Assembly (NCBI GenBank): GCA_937931765.1
Contig: CALHAO010000333.1
Coordinates: forward strand, 1 to 14,051
Length of the DNA: 14,051 bases
Source: an uncultured Thiotrichaceae bacterium
GTDB taxonomy: Bacteria > Pseudomonadota > Gammaproteobacteria > Thiotrichales > Thiotrichaceae
Direction of reading: 5' to 3'
Of the stretch, positions 1 through 7,342 are shown piece by piece. A program made the translations under genes and the position numbers. Below the pieces are notes generated by a model that was given only the letters and a program-made list of their open reading frames with translations, searched no databases and was not told where the DNA came from. Within the stretch, counting starts at the first letter, position 1, and every line of letters starts with the position of its first letter.

Positions 1-5
1 GTCCT

Positions 6-34
6 TGGACAGTTCCCCTTAACCTGTTTAGGAT
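6..34 (+). promoter_or_regulatory. Candidate sigma70 promoter for the ligase/ABC transporter operon
   Basis: A -35 like TGGACA (6-11, five of six consensus positions) is followed after 17 bases by a -10 like TAGGAT (29-34, four of six). Transcription would begin near position 41, leaving a leader of about 35 bases before the ATG at 77. An overlapping GATAAT at 32-37 could also serve as the -10. It is the only good promoter match I see ahead of the operon, but upstream sequence is cut off by the window edge. Confidence 0.4.
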
Positions 35-46
35 AATAGGGGATAA

Positions 47-61
47 GTATGTTAACCATAC
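47..61. promoter_or_regulatory. Small inverted repeat in the operon leader, possible operator
   Basis: GTATG (47-51) and CATAC (57-61) are perfect inverted repeats around TTAAC. The site lies just downstream of the predicted transcription start and immediately before the ribosome binding site GGAGG (68-72). A repressor bound here would block early transcription. The arms are only five bases, so chance is a real possibility, and no regulator gene is present in the window to pair with it. Confidence 0.25.
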
Positions 62-76
62 TGAGGTGGAGGCTGA

Positions 77-2026
77 ATGGATAACAAGAGCGATACATTT
101 CCCCGGTTGTTGATCGAAAACGCTGAGCGCTTTGCGAAGAAGCCAGCGATTCGTGAAAAAGACCTTGGGGTATGGCAGACCTGGACATGGTCAGAAATGC
201 GTGATGAAATTTTCGCATTGGCTAATGGTTTGGCGACGCTGGGTTTCAAGCGAGGTGATAAGCTCGCTATCGTTGGTACAAACCGTCCGCGTTTGTACTG
301 GGGTATGTGTGCTGCACAGTGCCTGGGTGGTATTCCGGTGCCGGTTTATCAGGATTCTGTGGCTGATGAGATTCAATATGTATTGGATCATGCTGAGGTC
401 AGTTTTGTGCTGGCGGAAGATCAGGAACAGGTCGATAAGATGCTGGAAATCCACGATCGCTGCCCTAATATGAAGCATATTATTTATGATGATCCACGCG
501 GCCTGCGGGATTATGATAGAACCCACTTGCATGATTTTGCTGTGTTACAGGAAGCTGGGCGCAAGCATGCTAAGGTAAATCCTGATTTTCTGATGCAGGA
601 AATCAACCAGTGCAAGCACGATGATATTGGTATCTTCCTGTACACCTCTGGCACCACCGGTAAGCCGAAAGGCGTGGTGATGACCAATGACAATATCATT
701 ATCACCGCCCGCAATAGTGTGAAGTTCGATAACCTGCGGAGTGACGAAGAAATTCTGTCTTACCTGCCTATGGCGTGGGTTGGGGATCACATCTTTTCCT
801 ACGGACAGGCTTATATCACTGGTTTTTGTGTGAACTGTCCTGAGAGTGAAGCGACGATTCCCACTGACTTGCGGGAAATCGGCCCCACTTATTATTTTGC
901 CCCGCCGCGTGTCTTTGAAAATATCCTCACCACCGTCACCATCCGTATGCAGGATGCCGGGCCATTGAAGCAGAAGATGTTTAACTACTTCATGGCAATA
1001 GCGAAAGAAACCGGCGTTAAGATACTGAACGGTGAAACGGTTGAGGGTAAAGAGAAGTTCATGTATTGGCTGGGCAATATTCTGGTGTATGGCCCGCTGA
1101 AAAATACTATGGGCTTCAGTCGTATTCGTTTGGCATATACCGCTGGTGAAGCGATTGGCCCTGAAATTTTTGATTTCTTCCGCTCTCTGGGTATCAATGT
1201 CAAGCAGTTGTACGGCCAGACTGAAGCCGCCGTATTTATCACTCAGCAACCCGATGGCGAAATTTTTGCGGATACGGTGGGTGTGCCTTCGCCTGATGTT
1301 GAAGTGAAGATTAATGATAATGGCGAGGTCATGTACCGTGGCCCTGGTGTTTTCCATAGTTATTATAAGAATCCTGAATCTACCGCTGACACTAAAGATG
1401 CTGAAGGCTGGGTGTTTACCGGTGATGCGGGTTTCTTCGCTGAAAATGGTCATCTGAAAATTATTGATCGTGCCAAAGACGTGGGTAAGTTCAGCGATGG
1501 CTCGATGTTTGCGCCGAAGTACATTGAGAACAAACTCAAATTCTTCCCGCACATTAAAGAAGCCGTGACCTTTGGTGATGGTAGAGACACTTGTACCGCA
1601 TTCATTAATATTGATTTGGAAGCGGTGGGTAACTGGGCGGAACGCAATAATGTGGCGTATGCGAGTTATCAGGAATTAGCGGGTCACCCGGATGTTTACA
1701 AAATGATGCTGGAAAGTATCGAGCAGGTAAATGCTGATCTGGCCAGTGATCCGATGTTGTCACATTCGCAAATGCATCGTTTCCTGATTTTGCATAAAGA
1801 ACTTGATCCGGATGATGGTGAATTGACCCGTACCCGTAAAGTACGTCGGCGGATTGTGGCGGAGAAATACGCGGTGCTGATTGATGCGCTGTATTCTGGT
1901 GCTGATAGTTGTTATATCAATACCGAAGTAACGTTTGAAGATGGGCGCAAAGGTGCGATTGAGGCGACGCTGAATATTAGTGATGCTAAGACCTTTGAGC
2001 CGGTTGCTAAGAGGGAGGCTGCCTGA
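77..2026 (+). CDS. Long-chain (FadD15-type) acyl-CoA synthetase, AMP-forming
   Basis: A cytoplasmic or membrane-associated adenylate-forming enzyme of 649 residues, predicted to activate a carboxylic acid with ATP and CoA. The ANL superfamily motifs are all present: the P-loop YTSGTTGKPKG (189-199), YGQTEA (379-384), TGD (448-450), DRAKD (464-468) and the late lysine K588 in TRTRKVRRR. It should therefore be catalytically competent. Length and the long insert before the A5 motif match the FadD15/long-chain ligase group rather than short-chain ligases. The ATG at 77 is preceded by GGAGG four bases upstream. It is the first gene of a LIV-type transporter operon and its TGA overlaps the next ATG by one base (TGATG). 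That placement suggests it traps the imported compound as its CoA thioester. The exact substrate is unknown; an aromatic or branched acid is as likely as a fatty acid. Confidence 0.9.
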   Translation: MDNKSDTFPRLLIENAERFAKKPAIREKDLGVWQTWTWSEMRDEIFALANGLATLGFKRGDKLAIVGTNRPRLYWGMCAAQCLGGIPVPVYQDSVADEIQYVLDHAEVSFVLAEDQEQVDKMLEIHDRCPNMKHIIYDDPRGLRDYDRTHLHDFAVLQEAGRKHAKVNPDFLMQEINQCKHDDIGIFLYTSGTTGKPKGVVMTNDNIIITARNSVKFDNLRSDEEILSYLPMAWVGDHIFSYGQAYITGFCVNCPESEATIPTDLREIGPTYYFAPPRVFENILTTVTIRMQDAGPLKQKMFNYFMAIAKETGVKILNGETVEGKEKFMYWLGNILVYGPLKNTMGFSRIRLAYTAGEAIGPEIFDFFRSLGINVKQLYGQTEAAVFITQQPDGEIFADTVGVPSPDVEVKINDNGEVMYRGPGVFHSYYKNPESTADTKDAEGWVFTGDAGFFAENGHLKIIDRAKDVGKFSDGSMFAPKYIENKLKFFPHIKEAVTFGDGRDTCTAFINIDLEAVGNWAERNNVAYASYQELAGHPDVYKMMLESIEQVNADLASDPMLSHSQMHRFLILHKELDPDDGELTRTRKVRRRIVAEKYAVLIDALYSGADSCYINTEVTFEDGRKGAIEATLNISDAKTFEPVAKREAA

Positions 2027-2832
2027 TGAGTGAGAGCAATAACAACGCGGGCAGAACCGGCGAAACTTTGCTGGAAACTAAGAATATCACCTTGTCGTTC
2101 GGGGGCGTTAAGGCGCTGACCGATATTAGCTTCGATGTAAAAGAAGGCGAAATTCGCGCCATTATCGGCCCGAATGGTGCCGGTAAAAGCTCGATGCTGA
2201 ATGTGATCAGTGGCTTTTATCACCCGCAGCAAGGCGAGGTCTGGTTCCGTGGTGAAAAACGCGGCCCGATGAAGCCGTATGAGGTAGCCCGTCAAGGTGT
2301 CGCGAGAACCTTCCAGAACATCGCGTTGTTTAAAGGTATGTCCACGCTGGATAACCTGATGACAGGCCGCATGACGAAGATGCACACCAACATATTTTGG
2401 CAGGCGATCTGGAAAGGCCCGGCGGAACGTGAAGAGCTGGAACATCGTGAGCGTGTTGAAGAGATCATTGATTTTCTGGGCATCCAATCCATTCGTAAAA
2501 CACCGGTAGGGCGTTTGCCTTATGGGATGCAAAAGCGGGTGGAGCTGGGGCGTGCATTAGCAGCCGATGCAAAACTATTGCTGCTGGATGAGCCGATGGC
2601 CGGAATGAATCAGGAAGAAAAAGAGGACATGTGCCGCTTTATTCTGGATATGAATGATGAGTTCGGTACGACGATTGCGCTGATTGAGCACGATATTGGT
2701 GTGGTGATGGATTTGTCGGATCGGGTGGTGGTGCTGGATTATGGCTGTAAGCTGGCTGATGGTGTGCCGGATGTGGTGCGTAATGATCAGGCGGTTATTG
2801 ATGCGTATTTGGGAGTGAGTCATGAGTCCTGA
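2026..2832 (+). CDS. livG: LIV-type ABC transporter ATP-binding protein (LivG-like)
   Basis: One of the two ATPases of a HAAT-family importer, 268 residues, peripheral on the inner face of the membrane. Visible motifs: Walker A GPNGAGKSS (48-56), Q-loop in RTFQNI, a degenerate signature LPYGMQKRVELGRAL (Y166-G167-M168 in place of LSGG-like residues), Walker B LLLLDEP (D188, E189) and the H-switch H222 in IEHDIG. The LPYG signature is usual for LivG proteins. An N-terminal extension of about 15 residues precedes the first beta strand. The start ATG overlaps the ligase stop, with GAGGGAGG (2011-2018) as ribosome binding site. The end overlaps livH by 11 bases. The family moves branched-chain amino acids, amides, or aromatic and other carboxylates; the ligase neighbour favours a carboxylate. 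The symbol is by homology only. Confidence 0.9.
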   Translation: MSESNNNAGRTGETLLETKNITLSFGGVKALTDISFDVKEGEIRAIIGPNGAGKSSMLNVISGFYHPQQGEVWFRGEKRGPMKPYEVARQGVARTFQNIALFKGMSTLDNLMTGRMTKMHTNIFWQAIWKGPAEREELEHRERVEEIIDFLGIQSIRKTPVGRLPYGMQKRVELGRALAADAKLLLLDEPMAGMNQEEKEDMCRFILDMNDEFGTTIALIEHDIGVVMDLSDRVVVLDYGCKLADGVPDVVRNDQAVIDAYLGVSHES

Positions 2833-3823
2833 TTTTCTGAATGTAATCGAAGTAATTCTGAACGGTCTGATGGCCGGAATTATGTACTCGCTGGTGGCTT
2901 TGGGTTTTGTACTGATTTTTAAGGCTTCCGGAATATTTAACTATGCACAAGGCGTGATGGCCTTGTTTGCTGCATTAACGCTAGTGGGTTTTCAGACTGG
3001 GCAGGTACCGTTCGCACACTTGATTAATGCCACCTTTGGTACTGATGTTCATCACTGGGGCAGTGGGATGAACACTTTTCTCGCCATCCTTTGTACGATG
3101 GCCGTGATGATATTGTTCGCCTGGCTGCTGGAGCGCATCGTGCTCAGGCACATGGTGAATCAGGCTCCGATTATTCTGTTTATGACCACTATCGGTCTGG
3201 CTTACTTCATGGAAGGTTTTGGTGACCTGATGTGGGGTGCTGACATTAAGAATATGGACGTAGGTTTGCCATCTGGTGGTTCGTTCTGGCTGGAGGATGT
3301 GACCAAAGGCTGGGCGTCAGAAGGCTCCGAGTATTATGGTATGTATATTGACGTGCTGGATGTCTGGGCTGCCGGAATTGCCATTTTGTTGGTTATCTCG
3401 CTGACTTTGTTCTCACAGTACACTAAGACAGGTCGGGCATTACGTGCGGTAGCGGATGATCATCAGGCTGCTATGACTGTGGGTATTTCTCTGCGCTCCA
3501 TTTGGATTATTGTCTGGTCGATTGCTGGTTTTGTAGCGTTGGTAGCCGGGATCATGTGGGGTTCTAAATCCGGTGTGCAATTCTCATTATCATTGATCGC
3601 ATTGAAGGCCTTACCGGTATTGATTCTGGGTGGTTTTACCTCGATTCCGGGGGCAATTATCGGCGGTTTGATTATCGGTATCGGTGAGAAGCTATTCGAG
3701 TATTCGCTCGGTGGCATGATCGGTGGGGCGACAGAAAACTGGTTTGCCTATGTATTAGCGCTGGCATTCCTGATGTTCCGTCCACAAGGCCTGTTTGGCG
3801 AAAAAATTATCGAGAGGGTGTGA
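2822..3823 (+). CDS. livH: LIV-type ABC transporter permease (LivH-like)
   Basis: An integral inner-membrane subunit of 333 residues, one half of the translocation pore. The N-terminal segment has the LivH hallmark G..YSLVALGFVLIFKASG followed by FNYAQG (about 19-44). The cytoplasmic loop TKTGRALRAVADDHQAAMTVGI-region (201-222) is the EAA-like site that contacts the ATPase, and the C-terminal LILGGFTSIPGAIIGG (267-282) is typical. Roughly eight hydrophobic segments are visible. A soluble-looking stretch at about 139-175 makes it somewhat longer than a classical LivH of about 308 residues. The start lies inside livG with GGAG (2811-2814) upstream. The stop is one base before the livM start, so the genes are translationally coupled. 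Confidence 0.9.
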   Translation: MSPDFLNVIEVILNGLMAGIMYSLVALGFVLIFKASGIFNYAQGVMALFAALTLVGFQTGQVPFAHLINATFGTDVHHWGSGMNTFLAILCTMAVMILFAWLLERIVLRHMVNQAPIILFMTTIGLAYFMEGFGDLMWGADIKNMDVGLPSGGSFWLEDVTKGWASEGSEYYGMYIDVLDVWAAGIAILLVISLTLFSQYTKTGRALRAVADDHQAAMTVGISLRSIWIIVWSIAGFVALVAGIMWGSKSGVQFSLSLIALKALPVLILGGFTSIPGAIIGGLIIGIGEKLFEYSLGGMIGGATENWFAYVLALAFLMFRPQGLFGEKIIERV

Positions 3824-3824
3824 G

Positions 3825-4901
3825 ATGTTATATAGAGAAGCAGGTGACTTTAAAACAAGTTACGCAGCAGATCAGCAGACCTTCCCGTTAAAACTGGATC
3901 GTTGGTTTGTTTGGGGTGTATTGGCGTTTGCCTTTTTGGTGGTACCCTTTTTCATCAATGACTACTGGGAAAAATCGGTTTTACTACCGTTTCTGGTCTG
4001 GTCAATGGCAGCGTTGGGATTGAATATTCTGACCGGTTATTGTGGTCAGTTAAGCCTCGGAACCGGTGGTTTTATGGCGGTGGGAGCTTATGCCAGTTAT
4101 AAGCTGATGGTCGCCTTTCCCGAACTGAACATGTTTGTTGTGGTGATTACTTCAGGATTGATTACCGCGATGGTGGGTATCGGGTTCGGGCTGCCGAGCT
4201 TGCGCATCAAAGGATTTTACCTGGCGGTGGCGACACTGGCCGCGCAGTTCTTTCTGGTCTGGCTATTTAATAAAGTGCCGTGGTTTTATAACTACTCGGC
4301 TTCCGGCCAGATTTCGGCACCAGAGCGCACTGTGTTTGGAGTTGCGGTAACCGGCGCTGCCGCACCGTCATGGGCAACTTATTTATTCTGTCTGGTATTA
4401 GTGGTGGTATTCGCTTATGTAGCGCGTAATTTAACCCGAGGTCGCTTGGGACGTTCATGGATGGCGATTCGTGATATGGATATTGCCGCTGAGATTATTG
4501 GTGTATCACCGCTCAAAGCTAAGTTGTCAGCGTTTGCGATCAGTTCATTTTACATCGGTATGTCGGGCGCAATGTTGTTCGCGGTGTATTTAGGTTCGGC
4601 AGAGCCAACAGAGGCATTCGGTATTGATAAGTCATTCCTGGTGCTGTTTATGGTTATTGTTGGCGGTCTGGGGAGTATTCTGGGGTCATTCCTCGGTGCT
4701 GCATTCCTGATTTTGTTTCCGGTATTGATGAAGAATATAATGGTGGGCGGCTTTGGTTGGCCTGCTGATCTGGCGGCACACCTTGAACTCGTGTTCATTG
4801 GTGGGTTGATTATGCTATTTCTGGTTGTTGAGCCACATGGTTTAGCGCAGTTCTGGCGGATAACTAAAGAGAAATTGAGGTTATGGCCTTTCCCGCACTA
4901 A
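3825..4901 (+). CDS. livM: LIV-type ABC transporter permease (LivM-like)
   Basis: The second pore subunit, 358 residues from the ATG at 3825. I chose that start over a TTG at 3795 because GAGAGGG (3812-3818) lies six bases upstream and the TTG version would overlap livH by 29 bases. The diagnostic LivM block LGLNILTGYCGQLSLG and GGFMAVGAY spans 64-89. The ATPase-contact loop GRLGRSWMAIRDMDIAAEIIGV-region is at 206-227, and the C-terminal block IVGGLGSILGSFLGA at 278-292. About eight to ten hydrophobic helices are visible. An N-terminal soluble tail of about 26 residues precedes the first membrane segment (27-45). A 65-base gap follows before the binding protein gene; it contains a 10-base palindrome GCTTTAAAGC (4928-4937). 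Confidence 0.9.
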   Translation: MLYREAGDFKTSYAADQQTFPLKLDRWFVWGVLAFAFLVVPFFINDYWEKSVLLPFLVWSMAALGLNILTGYCGQLSLGTGGFMAVGAYASYKLMVAFPELNMFVVVITSGLITAMVGIGFGLPSLRIKGFYLAVATLAAQFFLVWLFNKVPWFYNYSASGQISAPERTVFGVAVTGAAAPSWATYLFCLVLVVVFAYVARNLTRGRLGRSWMAIRDMDIAAEIIGVSPLKAKLSAFAISSFYIGMSGAMLFAVYLGSAEPTEAFGIDKSFLVLFMVIVGGLGSILGSFLGAAFLILFPVLMKNIMVGGFGWPADLAAHLELVFIGGLIMLFLVVEPHGLAQFWRITKEKLRLWPFPH

Positions 4902-4966
4902 ACGCTTTTGTCGTTGGTGTTTGAATGGCTTTAAAGCTGTATTTTGTAATTTTGGAGGAGAAACAC

Positions 4967-6268
4967 ATGAAATTAAAAACTTTAACTGCTGCTGTTGTAG
5001 CTGCTGGCTTATTGGTGACTTCGGTTCCGGCATTGGCTGATTTGAACTTCCCGATGCTGAGCTATCGTACCGGGGCTTATGGCGCGAATGGTGCTCAGTT
5101 TGCGGATGGTTATGCTGACTACTTCACTTTGTTGAATGAGCGTGATGGTGGTATCGGTGGTGTGAAAGCTGTGACGCCTGAGTGTGAAACGGGTTATAAA
5201 ACCGATAAAGGTGTTGAGTGTTATGAGTCGACTAAAGGCGATGGCGCACTGGTTTATCAGCCACTGTCAACGGGTATCACTTACCAGTTAATTCCTAAGG
5301 TAACGCAAGACAATATTCCTATGCACACCATGGGTTATGGTCGTACTTCTGCTGCTAACGGTAAAGTATTCAGCAACGTATTTAACTACCCGGCTAACTA
5401 TTGGGATGCGGCTTCAGTCATTGTGAAGCATTTGTCTGACGTAGAGAAAGGTGATCTTAAGGGTAAGAAAATTACCTTGGTTTATCATAACTCTGCTTAC
5501 GGCAAAGAGCCGATTCGCACGTTGGAAGAGCTGTCGAAAAAGCATGGTTTTGAACTGAAGTTACTGCCGGTTGATCATCCGGGTCAGGAGCAGAAATCAC
5601 AGTGGTTGCAAATCCGTCGTGAACGTCCTGATTTCGTCATTATGTACGGTTGGGGTGTCATGAACCAGGTGGCCATCAAAGAAGCTGCGAATATCCGTTT
5701 CCCAATGGAGAATTTTGTAGGTGTTTGGTGGTCAGGTTCAGAGAATGATGTTATTCCGGCAGGTGAAGGTGCTAATGGCTACAAAGCGGTAACTTTCCAT
5801 GGTGTGGGTGCTGATTATCCGATCTTTAAAGACATTGCTAAGCACGTGAAAGATGCGGGTAAAGCAGCAGGCGATGGCAGCAATATCGGTAAGGTACTGT
5901 ATAACCGTGGTATGTATGCAGCATTGTTAGCGGCAGAAGCTGCGGCGACCGCACAGAAAATGCATGACACTAAGGACATTACCAGCGCCCAAATGCGTGA
6001 TGGTATGGAAAACCTGAAAATTGACGAAGCACGGATGACCGAGCTGGGTCTGCCTGGATTTGGCCCTGAGATTAATGTGACTTGTGAAAATCATGGTGGC
6101 CCTGGACTGGCAGCTATCCAGCAATGGGATGCTAAAGCTGAACAGTGGAAACTGATTACCGAGTTTGTTGAATCTGACCGTGAAATCATTGATGCGTTGA
6201 TTGCTGAAGATTCTGCGGCTTATGCCAAAGAAAACAAGATCGAAGATCAGGATTGTTCTAAGGGGTAA
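4967..6268 (+). CDS. Periplasmic substrate-binding protein of the LIV-type ABC transporter
   Basis: A 433-residue secreted binding protein of the branched-chain amino acid type (Peripla_BP_6/type I fold). The ATG at 4967 is preceded by GGAGGAG (4954-4960); an in-frame ATG at 4925 would add 14 residues before the signal peptide and has no such site. Residues 1-24 form a Sec signal peptide: basic MKLK, a hydrophobic core, then PALA with cleavage expected before D25. No lipobox cysteine is present, so it should be soluble. The mature protein has four cysteines (C73, C85, C373, C430), which could make two disulfides. It captures the transported compound and delivers it to LivH/LivM. The sequence is far from E. 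coli LivJ/LivK and resembles binding proteins found next to acyl-CoA ligases, so an organic acid is more likely than leucine. No specificity can be assigned. Confidence 0.88.
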   Translation: MKLKTLTAAVVAAGLLVTSVPALADLNFPMLSYRTGAYGANGAQFADGYADYFTLLNERDGGIGGVKAVTPECETGYKTDKGVECYESTKGDGALVYQPLSTGITYQLIPKVTQDNIPMHTMGYGRTSAANGKVFSNVFNYPANYWDAASVIVKHLSDVEKGDLKGKKITLVYHNSAYGKEPIRTLEELSKKHGFELKLLPVDHPGQEQKSQWLQIRRERPDFVIMYGWGVMNQVAIKEAANIRFPMENFVGVWWSGSENDVIPAGEGANGYKAVTFHGVGADYPIFKDIAKHVKDAGKAAGDGSNIGKVLYNRGMYAALLAAEAAATAQKMHDTKDITSAQMRDGMENLKIDEARMTELGLPGFGPEINVTCENHGGPGLAAIQQWDAKAEQWKLITEFVESDREIIDALIAEDSAAYAKENKIEDQDCSKG

Positions 6269-6280
6269 ATAGACTCTTTT

Positions 6281-6416
6281 GCTCCCTTCCCTCCCTTTGT
6301 GGGGGAAGGGCTGGGGATGGGGGGAGAGGTGTGGCACATTATTTCATAACTGTACTTACCTGAACTGTTTACTCCCCCCATCCCCGACCCTTACCCCCAC
6401 AAGGGGGGAAGGGAGC
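6281..6416. repeat. Paired inverted hairpin repeat (REPIN-like) between binding protein gene and livF
   Basis: Two arms of about 46 bases (6281-6326 and 6372-6416) are imperfect reverse complements separated by a 45-base spacer. Each arm is itself a hairpin: a CCCTTCCC-type half and a GGGGGAAGGG-type half flank a TTTGTG-like loop, followed by a GGGGATGGGGGGAG tail. This nested layout, two REP-like palindromes facing each other, is that of a REPIN or small MITE-like dispersed repeat. Translated on the minus strand it reads HPQPFPHKGRE, a phrase I know from spurious ORFs made by such intergenic repeats in many genomes. As RNA it would form a very stable structure that could shield the upstream mRNA from 3' decay and lower livF expression relative to the binding protein. 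No T-tract follows, so it is not a classical terminator. Confidence 0.75.
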
Positions 6417-6475
6417 TATATCTGATGAAATTATACTACGACTGACCTTCTGCAAAGTTAAAATACGGAACGCTT

Positions 6476-7285
6476 ATGTCAACAAACAACATGCTCAGCA
6501 TCAAAAACATCGAGGTCATCTACGATCACGTCATTCTGGTGCTTAAAGGAATATCGCTGGAAGTACCAAAGGGTGGCATTGTGGCACTGCTTGGTGCAAA
6601 TGGTGCGGGTAAGACGACGACGATTAAGTCGGTCTCCAACATTCTGCAAACCGAACGGGGTGAAGTCACTAAAGGCTCCATTGAGTTTGAGGGTGAACAG
6701 GTTGATGACTTAGGCCCGAATGAGCTGGTGAAGCGTGGTGTAGTACAGGTAATGGAAGGTCGTCATTGCTTTGAGCACCTGACGGTTGAAGAGAACCTGA
6801 TGACGGGCGCTTATACCCGTAAAGACGGGCGCAAAGCTGTCGCAGCTGATCTGGAGATGGTTTATAACTATTTCCCGCGTCTGCGTGAACGGCGTAAGAG
6901 TCAGGCCGGTTATACCTCCGGTGGTGAGCAGCAAATGGTAGCCGTGGGGCGTGCATTAATGGCGCGACCAAAGCTGATTTTGTTGGATGAGCCTTCAATG
7001 GGCTTGGCACCGCAATTGGTAGAAGAGATTTTTGAGATTGTTAAAACACTGAATCAGAAAGAGGGTGTGACCTTCCTGCTCGCAGAGCAGAATGTTTCGG
7101 TAGCGTTACGCTATGCAACCTATGGTTACATTCTGGAAAGTGGCCGTGTGGTGATGGATGGCGAAGCTTCAGCATTGGCTGATAATGAAGATGTTAAAGA
7201 ATTCTATCTGGGTCTGAGTGGCGGGGATAAACGTAGTTTCCGTGATGTTAAGCATTATCGCCGCAGAAAGCGTTGGTTGGCTTAA
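6476..7285 (+). CDS. livF: LIV-type ABC transporter ATP-binding protein (LivF-like) with basic C-terminal tail
   Basis: The second ATPase of the importer, 269 residues. Motifs: Walker A GANGAGKTT (40-48), signature TSGGEQQM (147-154) and Walker B LILLDEP (D171, E172). The usual H-switch histidine is replaced by Q205 in LAEQN, as is normal for LivF. LivF proteins are commonly about 235 residues; here the domain ends near FYLGL and an 18-residue tail follows (252-269) with about ten Lys/Arg/His residues, ending HYRRRKRWLA. I recall this tail from LivF homologues next to acyl-CoA ligases, so it looks like a subfamily trait. The ATG at 6476 has only a weak GGAA upstream, and an ATG at 6491 is an alternative. 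A gap of 207 bases holding the hairpin repeat separates it from the binding protein gene, so it may depend on readthrough or on a weak promoter near TATACT (6432-6437). Confidence 0.88.
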   Translation: MSTNNMLSIKNIEVIYDHVILVLKGISLEVPKGGIVALLGANGAGKTTTIKSVSNILQTERGEVTKGSIEFEGEQVDDLGPNELVKRGVVQVMEGRHCFEHLTVEENLMTGAYTRKDGRKAVAADLEMVYNYFPRLRERRKSQAGYTSGGEQQMVAVGRALMARPKLILLDEPSMGLAPQLVEEIFEIVKTLNQKEGVTFLLAEQNVSVALRYATYGYILESGRVVMDGEASALADNEDVKEFYLGLSGGDKRSFRDVKHYRRRKRWLA

Positions 7286-7342
7286 CCAGTACTTCTGGTC
7301 GTTGAAAACAGAATTCAGAAAAGTAAAAATTAGGAGCAAGCT

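Noticed and set aside
545..1552. Long minus-strand open frame (335 codons) opposite the acyl-CoA synthetase
   Set aside because: It lies wholly antisense to a gene with full catalytic motifs, has no recognisable domain, and its composition (His/Thr/Ile-rich) is that of a shadow frame.
1912..2532. Minus-strand open frame (206 codons) across the ligase/livG junction
   Set aside because: It is antisense to two well-supported coupled genes and resembles no family I know.
3795..3824. TTG start giving LivM ten extra residues
   Set aside because: The ATG at 3825 has a good ribosome binding site and normal operon spacing; the TTG would overlap livH by 29 bases.
4921..4950. Promoter-like TTGAAT-18-TGTAAT before the binding protein gene
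   Set aside because: The predicted start site would fall within the ribosome binding site, leaving almost no leader, so a real promoter here is unlikely.
4925..4966. Upstream ATG for the binding protein
   Set aside because: It would place 14 residues before a textbook signal peptide, while the ATG at 4967 is directly preceded by GGAGGAG.
5927..6337. Minus-strand open frame starting MPHLSPHPQPFPHKGRE
   Set aside because: Its start is a translation of the intergenic repeat arm and the rest is antisense to the binding protein gene. This is a typical spurious ORF from a dispersed repeat.
6281..6416. Rho-independent terminator or CRISPR repeat pair
   Set aside because: No T-run follows either hairpin, and there are only two inverted rather than several direct repeats; a REPIN-like element explains it better.
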